Positions 1 to 7,728 of a stretch of 20,396 nt of DNA are shown piece by piece (positions within the stretch are counted from its first letter, which is position 1; each line of letters begins with the position of its first letter). The notes beneath the pieces were generated by a model. That model saw nothing but the letters and a program-made list of their open reading frames with translations, did not search any database and was not told the DNA's origin. Source of the stretch: an uncultured Spirochaetaceae bacterium. GTDB taxonomy: Bacteria > Spirochaetota > Spirochaetia > Treponematales > Treponemataceae. Made by a program: the position numbers and the translations under genes. The DNA lies in contig CADBRC010000055.1 in NCBI GenBank assembly GCA_902796985.1, positions 1-20,396 on the forward strand, in the 5' to 3' direction.

Positions 1-33
1 GACCTGCGGATAGGCAGGCCTGCAGAAGAGCTG

Positions 34-393
34 CTATTTTACGCGGCTATACAAACCGGCAAGCTCATCGCGCCAGGCAGGACGGGAATCCTTGTCCTCC
101 CACTCGATTATCTTCTTTATCTTGAAGTGTCTCAGGTCATGGATGTTGGCGAACTCCAGCACGCCGAAGCGTCCCTGTCCGATGTAGGTAAGCCGCTCGT
201 TTTCGGCAAGCTTCTCCCGCTCGCTCAATACCGCAAGGGCACAGTCAAAGTGCAGGGGCTGCCCGTCCTCCCGGCTCATCAGCGCACTGCCCACATCTGC
301 TATCGGAAGTCCGCATTTAGGACAGACGGGCTTACCGCCCCCCTTGTAGGAACGGATGGCATCCTCTTCCTCACGCAGCTGCTCGGCCGGCAA
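34..393 (-). CDS. Conserved zinc-ribbon-like protein, C-terminal part after an in-frame stop
   Basis: The 119-residue frame contains CPKC (about residues 24-27) followed by HFDC (about 48-51), a likely four-ligand zinc site. A conserved-looking block follows (LTYIGQGRFGVLEF, then KIIEWEDKD...WRDEL). The function is unknown to me; it looks like a Treponema-type conserved hypothetical protein. The only start that keeps the CPKC pair is TTG at 391-393. No Shine-Dalgarno sequence precedes it, and it lies one codon after a TAA in the same frame. The 63-codon basic frame upstream (397-588) is in phase, so the two were probably one protein of about 184 residues split by a nonsense codon. A genuinely separate TTG-started gene, coupled to the upstream stop, is the alternative. 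Confidence 0.6.
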   Translation of the reverse strand: MPAEQLREEEDAIRSYKGGGKPVCPKCGLPIADVGSALMSREDGQPLHFDCALAVLSEREKLAENERLTYIGQGRFGVLEFANIHDLRHFKIKKIIEWEDKDSRPAWRDELAGLYSRVK

Positions 394-396
394 GGT

Positions 397-588
397 TTAG
401 GATGAGCGGAACGTGCTTTTCCTGAACAGGGGCTCCGCAAAGCGGGAATCCCTCTTCCTGGAAGACCTGGAGCTTCCCCCGGCCTCCCTCTTGGACCGTG
501 CGTCACGCCCGCGCCTGGATGAATATGACTGGCGGCTCCCCGCCCCGCGCCCCGATCTGGACCTTCTGTCAGTGCTCATGGGTTGCAT
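397..588 (-). CDS. Short Arg/Ser-rich basic protein, probable N-terminal part of the zinc-ribbon-like protein
   Basis: This frame encodes 63 residues, very rich in Arg and Ser (repeated RSRS, SSRR, RKRDSR), and ends in TAA at 397-399. It is in phase with the zinc-ribbon frame that begins one codon later. The start at ATG 586-588 is preceded by a weak Shine-Dalgarno sequence (GGAAA, about 8 nt upstream); a second ATG lies three codons in. Possible promoter elements further upstream are GTGACC and TAGAAT 16 bp apart, but this is weak. Composition alone could arise by chance in GC-rich DNA. What supports it is the phase match and the fact that basic low-complexity heads before a zinc ribbon are common. 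I infer that it is the head of an interrupted gene rather than an independent peptide. Confidence 0.4.
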   Translation of the reverse strand: MQPMSTDRRSRSGRGAGSRQSYSSRRGRDARSKREAGGSSRSSRKRDSRFAEPLFRKSTFRSS

Positions 589-633
589 TATACTGATTTC
601 CGGTGTTGAATTCTAGGGCTTGGAGCGAAAAGG

Positions 634-840
634 TCACATAAACCTTTCCGCACTCCGTTCAGACAGAGGCGGCCTCTCCACGATTTTGCCGCTGACGACG
701 GTCGCAATCCGGTCTACGGCATTATCCACATAGTCAGTGTCCATAATCTTCTGTTTCAGCTCCGTTATACGCAGTGCAATGGCAGCGCTGGAACGCTTCC
801 CAGAAGATGAGCCTCGGGCCCGTTTTTTTGTAATCGGCAT
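634..840 (-). CDS. Small basic conserved hypothetical protein (68 aa)
   Basis: From the ATG at 838-840 the protein has 68 residues: a basic head (MPITKKRARGSSSGKRSS) followed by a helical segment (ALRITELKQKIMDTDY) and a short tail ending ERFM. A Shine-Dalgarno core GGAG lies about 9 nt before this ATG. The helical segment faintly recalls the anti-sigma-28 factor FlgM, but the match is too short to name it. An in-frame ATG at 924 would add 28 residues; that ATG stands 9 nt after a TATAAT (934-939), the same spacing seen at other genes in this window, so a leaderless long form is possible. The added residues look less conserved in character, so I prefer the 840 start. Function unknown. Confidence 0.55.
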   Translation of the reverse strand: MPITKKRARGSSSGKRSSAAIALRITELKQKIMDTDYVDNAVDRIATVVSGKIVERPPLSERSAERFM

Positions 841-933
841 TTTTGATACTCCGCGAAACCTTATGAGTAAATAACGAACAGGTTCTATCCCACTGACATC
901 CAAAAGAGAGAACGCAAACCTCATTTGCTCGCA

Positions 934-939
934 ATTATA
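934..939 (-). promoter_or_regulatory. Candidate -10 box upstream of the 68-aa gene
   Basis: A perfect TATAAT on the minus strand. At 17 bp spacing the -35 would be TTTTCC, a poor match. Transcription would start near 927, giving either a 3-nt leader for the ATG at 924 or a leader of about 87 nt for the ATG at 840. The remaining gene-free bases between here and 1108 hold AT-rich sequence and the stem-loop at 1029-1060. Confidence 0.4.
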
Positions 940-1028
940 TTTTCGACTGTACGGCAGGAAAATTAAGGCGATAATTCAGGCTTATGAAGATTTTTTTATA
1001 TCATAAAACTATACAATACAAACATATA

Positions 1029-1060
1029 CAGCCTCACCTCCCCGAAGGGAGGAGAGGCTG
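1029..1060 (-). terminator. Stem-loop terminator after the NHL/vWA gene
   Basis: The arms CAGCCTC-A-CCTCCC and GGGAGG-A-GAGGCTG enclose a CGAA loop, giving 13 base pairs with one A.A mismatch. On the minus strand the hairpin begins about 50 nt after the stop codon of the gene at 1109-3214 and is followed by a T-rich but interrupted run (TATATGTTTGTATTG). This is a strong hairpin with a weak U-tract, so termination is likely but may not be complete. Confidence 0.65.
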
Positions 1061-1108
1061 TCAAGCCAGAGCCCGGATGATTTCTGTAATGGAAATAAAA
1101 AACTCTGC

Positions 1109-3214
1109 TTACTGCAGGGGGGCAAAATAGCCTGTTTCGTCGCGGCCGGAACGGCTCAGGAGATAGGCCTCCACCTCTACGGGCAGGTAGCGGCGGCCAA
1201 AGTCCGTGCTCAGCGACGACGTATATGAAAGCATATAAACCCCGGACGGTATCGAAATTATGTCCGACATGACCGAAGAAAGTCCCTCCGGCCTGTAAAC
1301 ATAATAGCTCTCGCCCGTCGTATTGTCGGTTATGTACTCAATCTCCGCGGCAGGGGCGGCATTGTTCATCAGAATCGTGTTGAACGAAACCGAATTGTTG
1401 TTCATGAATGCGGTCAAGTCCGACAGGGAGTAACGGTTGAACGCCATGTCACTCACGTCCCCTGCGGTTATGTAAATGACAGCCCGCTTCTTCTCCGCAC
1501 TGATCAAATTGTTGACGGAAAGCGATATCGCCTTGTCTATCGTGCAGTCAGCCGCGTAAGGAGCTTTCAGAGAGCGCACCGAGAAGTTGGAAAGGTCAGA
1601 GGGAGCTCCCGTAAATTCGGTCGTCGGTTCTGAGGAGGCGCTGACAATCAGCACCGAGCCCTTGCCGTCCATGGAGGCAGCAATCTCGCGGACGGCAGTG
1701 TTCACCTGCTCCTCATAGTCCCGCATCTGGTAGGAGCGGTCTATCAGCAGGACAATGTCGGCAACGGTATTGCTGTTCGCGCTGCCCGTCAGCTGCATGT
1801 TGGCGACAGGCCGCTTATCCTCCGTTATGAGGAAGTTTCCCTCGCCAAGCCCGATGATGGGCTGCCGCTTGCGGTTCTCCACCTTCAGCTCAAGCGTGAC
1901 CATGGGGAAGGAATCGGAGTAGACCCGCTGAATCTGCACGAAGAAGCCGCCGATAAGCTCGGACATCTTGGACATCACGTATATCTCGTTGGCCTTAAAG
2001 TCAGTGACGATTATGTTGCCGTTCTTGTCAGGGACTGCGCTCGTAATCTGAGTTTTGCCGTTGCCCGTCGTCGCATTCTCGAACACAGAGCCGGTAAACA
2101 CGTCCACCGTCAGCACCCTGTTCCGGTCGGCTATAAGCAGATAGTTACCCCAGCACTTCATGCCCTCGGCCTTCTTGAGCGTTCCTTCCTCCACGAGGAT
2201 GCCCCGGTAGTTCCCGGCGCGGTCAAACTCGTACACGCCTCCCGTCACGCTGTCGGCAACAAAGATCCTGTCTTCCCAGACGGCGATTCCCGTCGGAGAC
2301 TTAAGCCCGTCAAACTCATCGGTCTTCCTGCCGAAGCTGAGCAGGCCGCTGCCGTCCTGATCAAAGACGACAACCCTGTTGTTGCCGTAGTCGGTCACGT
2401 AGATGTTGCCCTGGCTGTCCTCCGCAAGGTACTGGGGGCCGATCAGCTCACCAAGCCCCCTGCCCTTCTTGCCGATATGCTTGACAAGCTTGCCGGAGGC
2501 ATCCAGCTCGGAAAGCCTGTTGCCCGCGCTCTCGCTGACCAGAAGGTGACCGCCCGAAAGCCTGATTATGTCAACCGGCCTGTCGAATCCCTCAAGCCCG
2601 CGCACCCTGTCAAGGACCACGCCGTTCACATCGTAGCGGAGCAGCTCGTTGGATCCATAGGCGACGACCCAGATGGAGCCGTCGGAATTCGGCAGGGAGG
2701 AAATCGGGTGGCTGTAAATCAAGGTCTTGCCGTTCACATTGGGGAAACTGCCCGCCTCCGTGTAACGCTGCGTAAAGCCATATTCCGTGTCGGTGACGCG
2801 CCTGTCGCCGACAATCTCTATCTTGTTGGGAAGGAGGAGGCCGCCCCAGTCCTGCTGGCGAGCCATCTCCCACTGCCTGAGGGCCTCGCCCTCAACGCCG
2901 GACATATAATAGGACTTGCCGAGCCATTCGAGGATGCGGTTTTCGCCGGGCAGGTAAGAAAGCGCCTTCTCAAATTCAGCGATTGCCTCCTTATAGTTTC
3001 CCCGGTAGTAGCTGTGTACGCCCCGGCGGAATTCCTCCTCGGCGAAGCCTGCCTGGGCGCTCCTGTCCGTAGAGCCTTCCTCGCGGAAGGAGTCCACCAG
3101 ATTGGGCTTGGGAGCCTGCACGCTTTTCTCCGCAGAGTCATCCGGGTTAGACTGAGAGATGGCAAAAACGGATACGAGCGCAAATATCGATGCGGCAAAC
3201 AAACTCTTTTTCAT
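1109..3214 (-). CDS. Secreted TPR, NHL beta-propeller and vWA-like protein
   Basis: This 701-residue protein opens with a signal peptide (MKKSLFAASIFALVSVFAIS, cut near residue 20). A TPR-like segment follows (about 60-125, FRRGVHSYYRGNYKEAIAEF), then NHL-type propeller repeats (about 165-420, with blades such as GNIYVTDYGNNRVVVFDQDG). A von Willebrand A-like domain starts near 480 (DIVLLIDRS at 486-494). Its MIDAS-like motif reads D492-R-S494-Y-Q496, so the third position of DxSxS is changed. It is probably a periplasmic or outer-surface scaffold for protein binding; no enzyme activity is suggested. Its ATG overlaps the TGA of the upstream TPR gene (ATGA, 3211-3214), with GGAAGGGG just upstream, so the two are translationally coupled. 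NHL and TPR assignments are firm; the vWA fold is likely. Confidence 0.85.
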   Translation of the reverse strand: MKKSLFAASIFALVSVFAISQSNPDDSAEKSVQAPKPNLVDSFREEGSTDRSAQAGFAEEEFRRGVHSYYRGNYKEAIAEFEKALSYLPGENRILEWLGKSYYMSGVEGEALRQWEMARQQDWGGLLLPNKIEIVGDRRVTDTEYGFTQRYTEAGSFPNVNGKTLIYSHPISSLPNSDGSIWVVAYGSNELLRYDVNGVVLDRVRGLEGFDRPVDIIRLSGGHLLVSESAGNRLSELDASGKLVKHIGKKGRGLGELIGPQYLAEDSQGNIYVTDYGNNRVVVFDQDGSGLLSFGRKTDEFDGLKSPTGIAVWEDRIFVADSVTGGVYEFDRAGNYRGILVEEGTLKKAEGMKCWGNYLLIADRNRVLTVDVFTGSVFENATTGNGKTQITSAVPDKNGNIIVTDFKANEIYVMSKMSELIGGFFVQIQRVYSDSFPMVTLELKVENRKRQPIIGLGEGNFLITEDKRPVANMQLTGSANSNTVADIVLLIDRSYQMRDYEEQVNTAVREIAASMDGKGSVLIVSASSEPTTEFTGAPSDLSNFSVRSLKAPYAADCTIDKAISLSVNNLISAEKKRAVIYITAGDVSDMAFNRYSLSDLTAFMNNNSVSFNTILMNNAAPAAEIEYITDNTTGESYYVYRPEGLSSVMSDIISIPSGVYMLSYTSSLSTDFGRRYLPVEVEAYLLSRSGRDETGYFAPLQ

Positions 3215-3915
3215 TTTTCCCCTTCCATTTCCAAAGTTTCCTGCAGGTGCTCGGCTATGAGCTCGTTGTCCTTGTCCAGCTGCGAGGCCTGCATCAGGTA
3301 ACGCTTGGCCTCAGTATACAGGCCCATCTTATAGTAGACCCAGCCCACGCTGTCCATGCAGGCAGCGGAAGACGGGGCAAGGGCCAGGGCCCGCTTGCAA
3401 TAGTTCAGCGCCTTGACCAAATCCCGTTCCTCGTTGGCAAGTACATAGCCCAGGCCGTTGAGGGCGGTCGGGTTTTCCTCATCCTCGGCGAGGGCCTTCT
3501 GGTAATACTCAATGCACTTGTCGACATCGTCCTCCTGCCAGGCTATGTAGGCAAGGGAAGCATACGCCGAGGCCTTCTTGTAGCCCAGCTCAATCAGCTT
3601 GTTCAGCTCAAAGTCCGCCAGCTTGTTGCGGCCGGTCTTGCAGTATATGACGGCGAGAAGATAACGGCACTGAAGCACGCGCCTGGCCCCTTTCTCATCG
3701 GTGTCGGCACCCTCAGCCGTAACGACCTGCTCCAGGTACAGGAGGGCATCATCATAACGGTTCAGCTTGGCGTAGCACAGGCCGGCGTAATATGCCACCT
3801 CTATCGAATCTACATAAGAATCAGAGGGTAGGGAGAGAAAAAAAGAAAGCGCATCCGTATAATTCTTTTCGTTATATAAGGATATGCCTTCCTCAAGGCC
3901 TTTGTTTTCGTCCAT
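3211..3915 (-). CDS. Tetratricopeptide-repeat protein
   Basis: A 234-residue protein made almost entirely of TPR helices. Clear units include a YYAGLCYAKLNRYDDALLYLEQ block (about 40-62), ASLAYIAWQEDDVDKCIEYY (about 118-138), GLGYVLANEERDLVKALNYC (about 152-172) and SVGWVYYKMGLYTEAKRYL (about 188-206). There is no signal peptide or membrane segment, so it should be cytoplasmic. The ATG at 3913-3915 has AAGGA 7 nt upstream, whereas a GTG two codons earlier would sit right on that site; hence the start. Its stop overlaps the start of the secreted TPR-NHL-vWA gene, so the two are made together and may act in one assembly, although they would sit on opposite sides of the inner membrane. TPR proteins mediate protein contacts; the partner is not visible. 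Confidence 0.85.
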   Translation of the reverse strand: MDENKGLEEGISLYNEKNYTDALSFFLSLPSDSYVDSIEVAYYAGLCYAKLNRYDDALLYLEQVVTAEGADTDEKGARRVLQCRYLLAVIYCKTGRNKLADFELNKLIELGYKKASAYASLAYIAWQEDDVDKCIEYYQKALAEDEENPTALNGLGYVLANEERDLVKALNYCKRALALAPSSAACMDSVGWVYYKMGLYTEAKRYLMQASQLDKDNELIAEHLQETLEMEGEK

Positions 3916-3971
3916 GCTCACTTCCTTTAAGGATTTCTCCCTTTGATTTTCGACATTTCAAGGCCCGATGT

Positions 3972-5150
3972 TTAAACTAAATGAACCCCCCTCGTCGGCT
4001 TGACGACATAGCATGCCGGAGAGAAACCGAAAATCCGCTCGTAGTCGGCGAGCCTCTGCTTGTAGATATCCACGTCACCATTACGGAGGACCGAATAGGT
4101 GCAGCGTCCGAAGCCCTTGCCCGTGATGCGGCCACAGTTGACCGGGGTACGGAGGTCGTCCGGATTCATGTCCAGCTCCTGTACCCGCTTCAATATCCAG
4201 TCTATCTCCGGACAGGAGATATCGTAAAGGTCGCGCATGTTCTCATGGCTCTTCTTGACGGCGCGGGCGAAGGCTGCGAAATCCCCGGACTCTATGCCGG
4301 TATAGGCATCCTGCACGCACTTGTGCTCCTCGATGATGCAGAGGAGGCGGCGGCGGGTGTCCTCGCTGACGACGGACAGGACCTCGTTCCGCTCCGACTC
4401 GTTCTCCTGATACCTCCAGCCCCCCGGCACGTTGGACCGGGTTTCCCTGAGCTCGCCCAGAAGCAGGGCGTTCTCCGGCTGCTGCAGGCTGCCCTCGTTC
4501 CAGGTCGTTATGCGGGGAACACGGGCATCAGTGAGGATTATCTTCTTGTCCTTGAACTTAAAGGGAATGACCTCGCACTCGTTCCTGCTGTAATCAGTCA
4601 GGACGACGCATCCCTCCTTAGAAAAAATCGGGGTGAAGTTGTCGGCCTTGATGTTCGAAATGCCGTAATAGAGCCTGTTGGCACGCTCCAGCACCTGCAG
4701 AAGCTCCACCCTCCTGCAGCGGCGGAAACCGCACAGCTCCTTGATGCACCAGGCGGTCGCTATCTTTATGGCAGTCGTTATGCCGAATCCCGCCGACGGC
4801 TGAATGTCAGACCATATCGTAAAGTTCATCCCGCAGCAGTTGAAGCCTCCGCTCATAAAGCCGGAGATGACGGACTTGACGGCATTGGCCCATTTGTCCT
4901 CTTTCTTGAACTTAAGCGAAGCAAGGCTGCCCCGCTTGCTGTCATCCAGCTGCTCAAAACGGAAACGGAGGTTCGTGTCGTCCCGTCTGGAGACGGCAAC
5001 ATAAACCGGCAGGTTCACTGCCATGGAAAGGGTCTTGTCCTTGAAAAACCACGAATGCTCGCCTATCAGGTGAAAGCGGCCCGGGGCCACGGCCACCACA
5101 TCGGGGGCCTCGCCATACTCTTTCTTGTGTGCCTCTACAAGCTCGTCCAT
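3972..5150 (-). CDS. Galactokinase-like GHMP-family sugar kinase
   Basis: At 392 residues this has galactokinase length and all three family regions. The N-terminal signature is PGRFHLIGEHSWF (about 23-35, canonical GRVNLIGEHTDY), the phosphate loop is PSAGFGITTAIKIA (about 118-131, canonical GAGLSSSA), and the third motif is GRITGKGFGRCT (340-351). The catalytic pair appears kept: Arg25, and Asp170 in the segment that aligns with GIMDQ. Changed are the sugar-binding Asp of EHTDY (Trp34 here) and the Ser-rich phosphate loop. Galactokinases phosphorylate galactose at C1 for the Leloir pathway; with these changes the substrate is uncertain and activity may be altered. No gal neighbours are present. 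It is transcribed divergently from lnt and may lead into the TPR-NHL pair 57 bases downstream. No strong Shine-Dalgarno sequence is visible. Confidence 0.8.
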   Translation of the reverse strand: MDELVEAHKKEYGEAPDVVAVAPGRFHLIGEHSWFFKDKTLSMAVNLPVYVAVSRRDDTNLRFRFEQLDDSKRGSLASLKFKKEDKWANAVKSVISGFMSGGFNCCGMNFTIWSDIQPSAGFGITTAIKIATAWCIKELCGFRRCRRVELLQVLERANRLYYGISNIKADNFTPIFSKEGCVVLTDYSRNECEVIPFKFKDKKIILTDARVPRITTWNEGSLQQPENALLLGELRETRSNVPGGWRYQENESERNEVLSVVSEDTRRRLLCIIEEHKCVQDAYTGIESGDFAAFARAVKKSHENMRDLYDISCPEIDWILKRVQELDMNPDDLRTPVNCGRITGKGFGRCTYSVLRNGDVDIYKQRLADYERIFGFSPACYVVKPTRGVHLV

Positions 5151-5175
5151 CTGCCAGTACCGCCAAGATTCTTTA

Positions 5176-5204
5176 TTGAAATTTTGTATTCAAGATAATA
5201 CAAT
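5176..5204 (+). promoter_or_regulatory. lnt promoter, nearly leaderless
   Basis: TTGAAA (5176-5181), 17 bp, TACAAT (5199-5204). The predicted start is near 5211, three bases before the ATG at 5214. No Shine-Dalgarno sequence lies between. Confidence 0.65.
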
Positions 5205-5213
5205 CATCATATA

Positions 5214-6977
5214 ATGAAAACAGTTATTTTACAAGTTTTTTACGCACTTTTTTCGGGAATTATTGAGGGGGCAGCCATTCCCAACGAGCTCCTTCTGCAC
5301 GGTTCTCCCCTGCTGGCCCTCATATCCACCGTCCCGTTATACATATCCCTTTACAAAGCAAAGACATACAAAGAGTCTTTCCTGATTTTTTTCATCCAGA
5401 CCCTGACCGTCCACCTGATATCGAGTTTCTGGCTCGCCAACTTCCGGGACTTCGCTGTCTTTACGCTCGGAGCGAGCGCAGTCGGGACGGCATGCGAGGG
5501 GGGGATTACCGGCATCATCTTCCACGCCCTCCCCTCCCTCCGGAGCCGCAGCAAGGCGCTGGAAGAAGAAGCGGGCAGGACCGCCTTCGCCCCGGCCGCA
5601 AGAATCCTCTGGTTCGCCTCCTGCATGCTCGCCTACGAGTGGTTCAAGTCCGTCGGATTCCTCGCCTACCCCTGGGGGACCCTCTTTCTGGCCGCCGCCA
5701 AATGGAAGATTTTTGCCCAGACAGCTTCGATTACAGGGGTCTGGGGCATCACGTTCATATACGCCCTCGCCGGAGCAGTCATCGGAGAAGGCCTCCTTCT
5801 GCTCTCGCACAGGGAAATCCCGGAGGCATCAGCCCTCTCCTACCGGGCGGCGGCACGCTTCACGGCCGCAGTCTGGGGGCTGGCCGCCATCTACGGACTC
5901 TACCAGTACTTCCTTCCCCGGCAGGAAGAAAAGACGATACACACAGTCGCCGTCCAGCAGAACATGGATCCCTGGGAGGGAGGCGAGGAAAGATCGCTTG
6001 AAGTCTCCATGCGGCTGACCGAAGAGGCAGTCCGGAACGCCAGGGACAAGGAGCAGGAGGTGGATCTGGTACTCTGGAGCGAGGGGGTGCTGGAGCGGTC
6101 ATTTCCCGACGCGAGGTTCCACTACATGCACTCGCCTGCGGAAGAAAGCCTTTCGGACTTCATAAAACGGATGGAAGTCCCCTTCGTCATCGGCGGACAA
6201 ACCCGTGTGCACCGGGCCAGGCGGCACTACTGCAACAGTGCAATATTCTTTGACAACGAGGGAACCTACGCGGGCTTCTACTCCAAAATCCACCTCGTCC
6301 CCTTTGCCGAAGACATTCCCTTTGACGACAGCCCCCTGATCCAACAGCTCATGGAGGCGATGGTCGGGTTCTCCGCGGGCTGGACCCCGGGCTGGCAGTA
6401 CACGCTCTTCCGCATCCCGACGGCCAACAGGAAGTACCTGGACTGCCCGGTAGAATACAAGAGCCAGTCATCCCCCGTCATCAGCCTGGACGCAAAAGGC
6501 AAATCAGACCGCCGCAGCACCGAAGCTTTTCTGGAGGGAGGGCAGGAAAACCCGGACAACTTCGTCACCTTCGCGGTGCCCATCTGCTTCGAAGATGCCT
6601 TCGCCGATGTCTGCACGCCCCTGTTCAAGCTGGGGACGGAGGTCTTCATGAACATAACGAACGACGCCTGGTCCCACACCGCTTCCGCCGAATACCAGCA
6701 CTACGCCGTTGCGAGCTACCTGGCGATTGAGTACCGGACAACGCTCGTCCGGGCGGCAAACTCCGGCTACACGGTCGTCCTGGATCCGGCGGGCCGCGTC
6801 CTCGCCGACCTCCCCCTCTTCACCGAGGCCGCCCTCTCCTTCCCCGTACCGGTCTACGCCCACCGGGAGACAATCTACTCCCGTCTGGGCGACTGGCTCC
6901 CCTACACGGTCTTTGTCCTGATGGGCTGCTACGGAATCGTCCTTATCCGGCGGGCCCGGCGGGAAAACCGGGAGTAA
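5214..6977 (+). CDS. lnt: Apolipoprotein N-acyltransferase
   Basis: A 587-residue inner-membrane enzyme that adds the third acyl chain to the N-terminal Cys of lipoproteins. The N-terminal part (about 1-220) carries several hydrophobic membrane segments; the C-terminal part is a nitrilase domain. The triad expected for Lnt is present: Glu290 in LVLWSEG, Lys358 in FYSKIHLVPFAE and Cys458 in PICFEDAF. NITNDAW and LVRAANSG, typical of this family, follow. The protein is longer than the E. coli enzyme (about 510 residues), partly because Lys and Cys are 100 residues apart rather than about 52; the extra segment is polar (about 370-450). A final hydrophobic segment (FVLMGCYGIVLI) anchors the C-terminus. 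The promoter at 5176-5204 predicts a 3-nt leader. The next gene downstream encodes a possible lipoprotein. Confidence 0.95.
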   Translation: MKTVILQVFYALFSGIIEGAAIPNELLLHGSPLLALISTVPLYISLYKAKTYKESFLIFFIQTLTVHLISSFWLANFRDFAVFTLGASAVGTACEGGITGIIFHALPSLRSRSKALEEEAGRTAFAPAARILWFASCMLAYEWFKSVGFLAYPWGTLFLAAAKWKIFAQTASITGVWGITFIYALAGAVIGEGLLLLSHREIPEASALSYRAAARFTAAVWGLAAIYGLYQYFLPRQEEKTIHTVAVQQNMDPWEGGEERSLEVSMRLTEEAVRNARDKEQEVDLVLWSEGVLERSFPDARFHYMHSPAEESLSDFIKRMEVPFVIGGQTRVHRARRHYCNSAIFFDNEGTYAGFYSKIHLVPFAEDIPFDDSPLIQQLMEAMVGFSAGWTPGWQYTLFRIPTANRKYLDCPVEYKSQSSPVISLDAKGKSDRRSTEAFLEGGQENPDNFVTFAVPICFEDAFADVCTPLFKLGTEVFMNITNDAWSHTASAEYQHYAVASYLAIEYRTTLVRAANSGYTVVLDPAGRVLADLPLFTEAALSFPVPVYAHRETIYSRLGDWLPYTVFVLMGCYGIVLIRRARRENRE

Positions 6978-7036
6978 AAATTTTTCCGCGGAGGAGCCCA
7001 CCCTCATCTTCCCGGTACTATGCACCCGGGGCAGCC

Positions 7037-7066
7037 TTTACACTCCTCCCCCGCCCGTGCTATACT
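7037..7066 (+). promoter_or_regulatory. Promoter of the exported 208-aa protein gene
   Basis: TTTACA (7037-7042), 18 bp, TATACT (7061-7066) with an extended TGC just before the -10. The predicted start is near 7073. The leader of about 16 nt contains AGGAG, 7 nt before the ATG at 7089. This is a conventional leadered promoter, in contrast to lnt. Confidence 0.7.
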
Positions 7067-7088
7067 TTCCCATCAATAGGAGACACAC

Positions 7089-7715
7089 ATGAAAAAGACA
7101 TTCATAGCCGTCCTTGCTGCAGCCGTCATGCTGGGCTGTTTCCATGCCACAGCGCAGGAGAGCAAGGCATCTTCAGCGGAACCCAAGCAGTACATGAGGG
7201 TTTCCAACAAAATCAAACCCATATCATCGACCCTTTCAATTGACCTGCCCTTCTCGTTCGACGACCCCTTCGTCAGCGAGGAAATTCCCGAGGACATGAA
7301 GAACTGGATCAGCAGCAGCAAGAGATGTCAGGCGGACCTTGAGGGGCTGACCATGTTCATCACCTGCGTGCAGTTCACCCCGGACTACATCAAAAACTAC
7401 ATCACCGGAAACGAGGATGAGGCCATGATGAACTACCTGCAGGGCAGCATGGTGGAGAGGATGAAGGAGATGGAGACAAAGGGACAGATTTCCGCCTTCT
7501 CCCACCGGATTATGGACATACGGCCGGCAGGCAGCAAGGACAAGTCCCTGCTGCTCAAAGGCCGCTACCGGGAAAGCCCGCAGGACTTCGAAGTCTGGGT
7601 GCTCCAGGTTCTGCACAAGAAGGAGATATGGCAGGTCCTCTTTTTCTTTGACCCCAAAAACCTCCCCATGCAGGATGCGGTCGAAGCGGCCTGCTTCAGT
7701 GCGGTGATAAAATAA
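7089..7715 (+). CDS. Exported protein of unknown function, possible lipoprotein
   Basis: 208 residues with a clear signal sequence (MKKTFIAVLAAAVMLGC). MLGC (14-17) could serve as a loose spirochaetal lipobox, with lipidation on Cys17; a signal peptidase I site at ATA/Q a few residues later is the alternative. The mature part has no family I recognise. It alternates hydrophobic strands with charged helices (for example VERMKEMETKGQISAF and a VWVLQVLHKKEIWQVLFFF block), suggesting a compact alpha/beta periplasmic domain. It has its own promoter and a good AGGAG site. It lies between lnt and the 255-aa gene, which starts 13 bases after its stop and is probably co-transcribed. If lipidated it would be an Lnt substrate, but neighbourhood alone does not prove that. 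Confidence 0.8.
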   Translation: MKKTFIAVLAAAVMLGCFHATAQESKASSAEPKQYMRVSNKIKPISSTLSIDLPFSFDDPFVSEEIPEDMKNWISSSKRCQADLEGLTMFITCVQFTPDYIKNYITGNEDEAMMNYLQGSMVERMKEMETKGQISAFSHRIMDIRPAGSKDKSLLLKGRYRESPQDFEVWVLQVLHKKEIWQVLFFFDPKNLPMQDAVEAACFSAVIK

Positions 7716-7728
7716 TCCTTCCATAAAT

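Noticed and set aside
163..166. Idea that the galactokinase-like protein lost its catalytic Asp (residues GISN read as GIMD)
   Set aside because: Aligning from the following conserved strand places Asp170-Asn171 opposite the canonical Asp-Gln, so the Asp is kept. Coordinates here are residue numbers in that protein, not bases.
2477..3301. 274-codon open frame on the plus strand
   Set aside because: Antisense to the TPR-NHL-vWA gene; the opposite strand carries clear domains.
3933..3961. TTGAAA-N17-AGAAAT as a promoter for the TPR gene
   Set aside because: The -10 is poor and the implied start would cut into the Shine-Dalgarno site; co-transcription from the upstream gene is as likely.
3981..5198. 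405-codon open frame on the plus strand
   Set aside because: Antisense to the galactokinase-like gene, without recognisable domain or ribosome site.
7010..7032. Short inverted repeat (CCCGG ... CCGGG) after lnt as a terminator
   Set aside because: Only five pairs with a ten-base loop and no T-run on either side.
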